A stretch of 64,000 nucleotides of DNA from Streptomyces platensis. Lineage in GTDB: Bacteria; Actinomycetota; Actinomycetes; Streptomycetales; Streptomycetaceae. The notes beneath the pieces were generated by a model. That model was not told the DNA's origin and ran no database searches. It was given only the letters and a program-made list of their open reading frames with translations. Below, piece after piece: positions 59,621 through 64,000 of this stretch. The stretch covers positions 4,464,001 to 4,528,000 of the forward strand of contig NZ_CP023691.1 in the NCBI RefSeq assembly GCF_008704855.1, written 5' to 3'. The number at the start of each line of letters is the position of its first letter. Within the stretch, counting starts at the first letter, position 1. The translations under genes and the position numbers were made by a program.

Positions 59621-62600
59621 ATGTTTCACGTGAAACCCGTCGACCCGCGTCTGCTCCGCTACGCTCACGCCACCCGCGGCTTCCTGATCGCGGTGGTGGT
59701 GCTCGGGCTTGCCGGAGCGGGCCTGGTCGTGGGCCAGGCGATGCTGATCGCCGAGGTCGTGGTCGGAGCGTTCCAGCACGATCTCGCCCTTGGCGCCCTG
59801 ACCACGCCCCTGGTGCTGCTTGCCGCGGTCTCCGCCGGACGCGGCCTGGTCTCCTGGCTGACCGAACTGGCCGCGCACCGCGCCGGTGCAGCGGCCAAGT
59901 CCGAGCTGCGGATGCGGCTGATCGAGCGGGCGGCGCGGCTGGGTCCGGGCGCGGTGATCGGCCGCACGGACGGCGGCGCGCAGGTCCCGGAGGCGTACGG
60001 CGCGGAAGCGGCCGGCGCTTCCGATGCGGGCACGCCGGCGATGCGCACCGGCGAACTCACCGCCCTCGCCACCCGCGGCATCGACGCCCTGGACGACTAC
60101 TTCGCCCGCTATCTGCCGCAGCTGGGGCTGGCGGTCGTCGTTCCCCTCGCGGTGCTGGCCCGGATCGGCACCGGCGACTGGCTCTCGGCGCTCACGATCG
60201 TGCTCACCCTGCCGCTGATCCCGCTGTTCATGGTCTTGATCGGCTGGGCCACCCAATCGCGGATGGACCGTCAGTGGCGGCTGCTGGCCCGGCTGTCGGG
60301 CCACTTCCTCGATGTCGTCGAGGGCCTGCCCACCCTGAAGGTCTTCGGCCGGGCCAAGGCCCAGGCCGCCGCCATCCGGTCCATCACCGGCGCATACCGC
60401 CGGGCGACGCTGCGCACCCTGCGGATCGCCTTTCTCTCCTCCTTCGCGCTCGAACTCCTCGCCACCATCTCCGTCGCACTGGTCGCGGTCGGCATCGGCA
60501 TGCGGCTGGTGCACGGTGAACTCGACCTCTACACCGGCCTGATGGTGCTGGTGCTGGCGCCCGAGGCGTATCTGCCGCTGCGGCAGGTCGGTGCGCAGTA
60601 CCACGCCGCGGCTGAGGGGCTCTCGGCCGCGGAAGAGATCTTCGCCGTCCTGGAGACCCCGCTGCGGACGCCCGGCACCGAGCCCGCGCCTCGGGGCACC
60701 GCGCTGGCCGTCGAGGAACTGGTGGTCCGCCACCCGGGACGGACCGCCGACTCGCTTCCCGCGACCTCGTTCGAGGTCCGGCCAGGGGAGACCGTCGCGC
60801 TGGTCGGGCCCTCCGGCGCCGGCAAGTCCACCCTGCTGAGCGTGCTGCTCGGCCTCACCGCACCGTCCGAGGGACGGGCCCTGGCCGACGGCCACGACAT
60901 CGCGTCGCTCTCCCCCGAGAGCTGGTGGCAGCGGATCGCCTGGGTGCCGCAGCACCCGCATCTGTTCGCCGGCACCATCGCCGAGAACGTACGGCTGGCG
61001 CGGCCGGACGCGGAGGACGCCGCGGTGCGCACCGCCCTGGGTGACGCGGGCGCGCTGGACTTCGTCGACGCGCTCCCGGACGGGATGGCCACCCGGCTCG
61101 GCGAGTCCGGTGCCGGGCTCTCCGCCGGTCAGCGCCAGCGCCTCGCGCTCGCCCGCGCCTTCCTCGCCGACCGCCCGATCCTGCTCCTGGACGAGCCCAC
61201 CGCGAACCTGGACGGTGCCTCCGAGGAGGCGATCGTGGCCGCGGTCCGCCGCCTCGCGGTCGGCCGTACGGTCCTGCTCGTCGTCCACCGTCCGGCGCTG
61301 CTGGCGGTGGCGGACCGGGTGGTGCGACTGCCCGGGCCGGCGACCGGGGCCGCGACGCCCGAGGAGTCGGGTGCGGCGCGGCGTGCCGTGACGGACGCGT
61401 CGGTGGCGGTGCGCCCGGAGGCGGCCGGGGGCGCGGTTTACGGGCACGGCGGAGCGACCGGGGCGGCTTCCGCGGACCTCGCGTCCGGGACCGCTGCCGG
61501 CTCCGCCCGCGGTGCGGCGCTCACCCGGCTGCGGCGGCTGGCCCGTGCCCACCGGGCGCGGTTCGCGCTGGCGCTGCTGCTCGGGAGCCTCGCGCTGGGC
61601 AGCGCGGTGGGCCTGATGGCGACGTCCGGCTGGCTGGTCTCGCGCGCGGCGCAGCAGCCGCCGGTGCTGTATCTGATGGTGGCGGTGACCGCGACCAGGG
61701 CGTTCGGCATCGGGCGCGCGGTCTTCCGGTACGCCGAGCGGCTGGTCGCCCATGACACGGTGTTCCGGATGCTCGCCGACGTGCGCGTCGCCGTCTTCCA
61801 GCGGCTGGAGCGACTGGCGCCCGCCGGGCTCAGGGAGCGCAGCCGGGGCGATCTGCTGTCGCGGCTGGTGGCCGATGTCGACGCGGTGCAGGACTACTTT
61901 CTGCGCTGGCTGCTGCCCGTGGGTGCGGCGGTGCTGGTGGGCGCCGGTGCGGTCGGTTTCACCGGATGGCTGTTGCCGGAGGCCGGGGCGATCCTGGCCG
62001 GCGGGCTGCTGCTCACGGGGGTGGCGGTGCCGGTGCTGTCCGGTGCGCTGGCCCGCCGTGTGGAGCGCCGGCTGGCGCCCGCCCGCGGACGGCTCGCCAC
62101 CAGGGTCGTCGATGTGCTCACCGGTACTGCCGAGTTGACGGTGGCCGGCGCCCTGGGGGCCCGTACGGAGTCGGTGCGGCGCGCGGACCGGGAGCTGACC
62201 CGGATCGCCTCCCGCTCGGCCACCGTGGCCGGGACCGGCGCCGGGCTGTCGGCGCTGCTGTGCGGGCTGACGGTCGCGGCGTCGGCGGTGGCCGGTGTCC
62301 AGGCCGTGCACGCGGGCCGGCTGACGGGGGTGGCGCTGGCGGTCGTCGTGCTGACGCCGCTGGCCGCGTTCGAGGCCGTGGCGGGGCTGCCGCTCGCCGT
62401 CCAGTACCGTCGGCGCACCCGGCACGCCGCCGAGCGGGTCTTCGAGGTGCTGGACGCGCCGGAGCCGGTGTCCGAGCCGGTCACCCCGGCCGCCGCTCCC
62501 ACGACGCCGTTCCCGCTGGCCGTACGGGAGCTGACCGCGCGCCACCCGGGACAGCACCGCCCGGCGCTGGACGGCATCGGCTTCACCCTGACGGCCGGGC

Positions 62601-63286
62601 ACCGGCTCGCCGTCGTGGGCGCGTCCGGCTCCGGGAAGACCACACTGGCGCAGGTGCTGCTGCGCTTCCTGGACGAGGAGTCGGGCACCTACACGCTGGG
62701 CGGCACGGCCGCTCGGGAGATGGCCGGTGACGCGGTGCGGCGGCTGGTGGGGCTGTGTGCGCAGGACGCGCACCTCTTCGACAGCTCGCTGCGGGAGAAC
62801 CTCAGGCTCGCCCGCCCGGAGGGGCGGGGTGCCGCGGACGCCGACCAGGACCTGTGGGAGGCGCTCGGCCGGGCGCGGCTCGCGGACTGGGTGCGCGGGC
62901 TGCCCGCCGGGCTGGACACCATGATCGGGGAGCGCGGCGCCCGGCTGTCCGGTGGCCAGCGGCAGCGGCTGGCGCTGGCCCGTGCGCTGCTCGCGGACTT
63001 CCCGGTGCTCGTCCTGGACGAGCCCGCCGAGCATCTCGACCTGGCCACCGCCGACGCACTGACCGCCGATCTGCTGACCGCGACCGAAGGCCGTACGACG
63101 GTCCTGATCACCCACCGGCTCACCGGCCTCGACGCCGTCGACGAGGTGCTGGTCCTGGACGGCGGGCGGGCCGTGCAGCGCGGGACGTACGCGGAGCTGG
63201 CCGCGGCCGACGGCCCGTTCCGGCGGATGCTGGAGCGCGAGCGGGCGGTGGACGCGGCATACGGCGAGGCCCAGCCGGTGGGGTAG
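59621..63286 (+). CDS. cydCD: CydDC-type heterodimeric ABC exporter, fused CydCD
   Basis: A 1221-residue fusion of two ABC transporter halves (CydD then CydC) needed for cytochrome bd assembly. Each half has six helices and a nucleotide-binding domain: Walker A GPSGAGKST (Lys402) with signature LSAGQRQRLALARAF, and GASGSGKTT (Lys1006) with LSGGQRQRLALARAL. A poorly conserved Ala/Gly-rich linker joins them. The fusion is standard in Streptomyces. ATG at 59621 (MFHVKPVDPRLL) sits only 2-3 bases after AGGAGG; GTG at 59630 gives a better spacing and is an equal candidate. Both lie in the parS sequence. Confidence 0.95.
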   Translation: MFHVKPVDPRLLRYAHATRGFLIAVVVLGLAGAGLVVGQAMLIAEVVVGAFQHDLALGALTTPLVLLAAVSAGRGLVSWLTELAAHRAGAAAKSELRMRLIERAARLGPGAVIGRTDGGAQVPEAYGAEAAGASDAGTPAMRTGELTALATRGIDALDDYFARYLPQLGLAVVVPLAVLARIGTGDWLSALTIVLTLPLIPLFMVLIGWATQSRMDRQWRLLARLSGHFLDVVEGLPTLKVFGRAKAQAAAIRSITGAYRRATLRTLRIAFLSSFALELLATISVALVAVGIGMRLVHGELDLYTGLMVLVLAPEAYLPLRQVGAQYHAAAEGLSAAEEIFAVLETPLRTPGTEPAPRGTALAVEELVVRHPGRTADSLPATSFEVRPGETVALVGPSGAGKSTLLSVLLGLTAPSEGRALADGHDIASLSPESWWQRIAWVPQHPHLFAGTIAENVRLARPDAEDAAVRTALGDAGALDFVDALPDGMATRLGESGAGLSAGQRQRLALARAFLADRPILLLDEPTANLDGASEEAIVAAVRRLAVGRTVLLVVHRPALLAVADRVVRLPGPATGAATPEESGAARRAVTDASVAVRPEAAGGAVYGHGGATGAASADLASGTAAGSARGAALTRLRRLARAHRARFALALLLGSLALGSAVGLMATSGWLVSRAAQQPPVLYLMVAVTATRAFGIGRAVFRYAERLVAHDTVFRMLADVRVAVFQRLERLAPAGLRERSRGDLLSRLVADVDAVQDYFLRWLLPVGAAVLVGAGAVGFTGWLLPEAGAILAGGLLLTGVAVPVLSGALARRVERRLAPARGRLATRVVDVLTGTAELTVAGALGARTESVRRADRELTRIASRSATVAGTGAGLSALLCGLTVAASAVAGVQAVHAGRLTGVALAVVVLTPLAAFEAVAGLPLAVQYRRRTRHAAERVFEVLDAPEPVSEPVTPAAAPTTPFPLAVRELTARHPGQHRPALDGIGFTLTAGHRLAVVGASGSGKTTLAQVLLRFLDEESGTYTLGGTAAREMAGDAVRRLVGLCAQDAHLFDSSLRENLRLARPEGRGAADADQDLWEALGRARLADWVRGLPAGLDTMIGERGARLSGGQRQRLALARALLADFPVLVLDEPAEHLDLATADALTADLLTATEGRTTVLITHRLTGLDAVDEVLVLDGGRAVQRGTYAELAAADGPFRRMLERERAVDAAYGEAQPVG
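59623..59636. promoter_or_regulatory. parS: parS site, copy 10, at the cydCD translation start
   Basis: Exact GTTTCACGTGAAAC spanning the start region of cydCD; read in frame it encodes FHVK. It is the only perfect copy in the window lying in a coding sequence. Confidence 0.92.
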
Positions 63287-63422
63287 CGCCGGGGCCGGGC
63301 GGCGGGGAGCGGAGGCCGGCCCGTCGCCCGCGGGGGCCGGCCGGTGGCGTGCAGGGGCCGGCCGACAGCCGCGTACGCAAACTGGACTTTCCCCGGAAAA
63401 CTGCCCTTATTAGGCTCATGGC

Positions 63423-64000
63423 ATGGCAGCCACGGCAGGACCACCCCCCTCAGACCCCAGGGACCTCGGGAGCGGTGGCCCGGGTGCGGTCCCCGACCCC
63501 ATGGACGCCGCCACCGAGGCGACCCGCAGTCTGCGTGGTCTGTCGACCGAGCTGACCGCCCGGGTGCCGCAGTTGCTGGAGGCGATGCGCACGGTCGGCG
63601 CGGGGCTCGATCTGCACAGCACCCTCGACCGGATCGTGGCGACCGCCGCCGAGCTCGCCGACGCCCGCTATGCGGCGATCGGGATCATCGACGAGGCCCG
63701 CGAGGGGCTGTCGGACTTCGTGACGTACGGCGTGACCGCGCAGCAGCACGAACGGATCGGCGCGCTGCCCGACGGCCACAAGGGGCTGCTGGGTGCCCTC
63801 ATCCACGACCCCAAGCCGCTGCGCCTCGACGACCTCACGAAGGACGCCCGCTCGGCCGGTTTCCCGCCGGGGCACCCGCCGATGCGGACGTTCCTCGGGG
63901 TGCCGATCCGCGTCCAGGGCGACATCTTCGGCAACCTCTATCTGACGGAGAAGCGCGACGGCGGGGTGTTCAGCGACGAGGACCTGCACATGGTGCGGGT
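63423..64000 (+). CDS. GAF-domain sensor histidine kinase, C-terminus outside window
   Basis: The first 192 residues are present. A polar leader is followed by helix LRGLSTELTARVPQLLEAMR, then a GAF domain (LHSTLDRIVATAAELADARY, GHKGLLGALIHDPKPLRLDD, PPMRTFLGVPIRVQGDIFGN). This layout is typical of DevS/DosT-like actinobacterial sensor kinases, whose GAF domains can bind heme or other cofactors. Position after cydCD suits a redox or oxygen sensor, but the kinase part is not visible. The ATG at 63423 opens the frame; an ATG at 63418 is in another frame. Confidence 0.8.
   Translation, partial: MAATAGPPPSDPRDLGSGGPGAVPDPMDAATEATRSLRGLSTELTARVPQLLEAMRTVGAGLDLHSTLDRIVATAAELADARYAAIGIIDEAREGLSDFVTYGVTAQQHERIGALPDGHKGLLGALIHDPKPLRLDDLTKDARSAGFPPGHPPMRTFLGVPIRVQGDIFGNLYLTEKRDGGVFSDEDLHMVR

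Noticed and set aside
57323..63115. A 1930-codon minus-strand open frame across cyd genes
   Set aside because: It is the antisense shadow of cydA, cydB and cydCD, rich in Arg, Gly, Asp and Gln with no recognisable domain.
1..64000. tRNA genes, CRISPR arrays, insertion sequences
   Set aside because: I looked for TTCGA-type T-loops, regularly spaced repeats and transposase motifs and found none that hold up.

Overview
The window is high-G+C actinobacterial DNA, almost certainly from the chromosomal core of a Streptomyces species. The evidence is the sporulation pair ssgR/ssgA, FemX for a branched LL-DAP peptidoglycan, a fused CydCD, a Rex operator before cydA, and ten perfect copies of the ParB site GTTTCACGTGAAAC. 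Gene order agrees, from memory, with the oriC-proximal S. coelicolor interval around SCO3894-SCO3948. No rRNA, tRNA, CRISPR array, transposase or prophage was seen.

Bases 1-20.3 kb hold envelope and housekeeping genes. They are murJ (truncated at the left edge), a DUF6049 secreted protein, the CCA-adding enzyme, an LppU-like membrane protein, an MFS transporter, PadR regulator plus inositol-phosphate synthase, a class A PBP, a GT87 membrane glycosyltransferase, an alanine-racemase-fold protein, femX, a small membrane protein, the rpsF-ssb-rpsR-rplI operon and an exported serine protease. Many of these make or modify the cell wall.

Bases 20.3-38.5 kb begin with a MATE exporter and dnaB, whose upstream region carries four DnaA-box-like sequences. 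A more variable block follows. It has a decayed GNAT acetyltransferase, a divergent SDR/XRE pair, a quinone oxidoreductase/GlxA-type regulator pair, a MerR regulator fused to two DNA-sliding-clamp (DnaN) domains with a helical-repeat partner gene, a serine hydrolase, a class V aminotransferase, a decayed NmrA-like gene beside a TetR regulator, a GNAT enzyme, a divergent MarR/MFS pair, a heme-binding-type HbpS/GlcG protein, a membrane protein and a HAD phosphatase.

Bases 38.5-49.7 kb contain a globin-flavoreductase with a long disordered N-terminus, a PNPOx-fold protein, a Nudix hydrolase, a LysR regulator, a holin-4-type membrane protein / ptpA / PLP lyase operon, a cupin, a tiny membrane protein, ssgR-ssgA and a YibE/F protein. 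Bases 49.7-64 kb contain thiC under a TPP riboswitch whose variable P3 arm contains a parS site, a two-helix membrane protein, a metallophosphoesterase, a LacI regulator, a HisC-type aminotransferase, and the Rex-controlled cydA-cydB-cydCD cluster. A truncated GAF sensor kinase ends the window.

The most unusual features are the MerR-sliding-clamp fusion, the overlap of chromosome-segregation sites with RNA control elements (riboswitch arm, terminator-like hairpins, a translation start), and the DnaA-box cluster before dnaB. All functional statements come from reading the sequence and knowledge of protein families; no database search was run.
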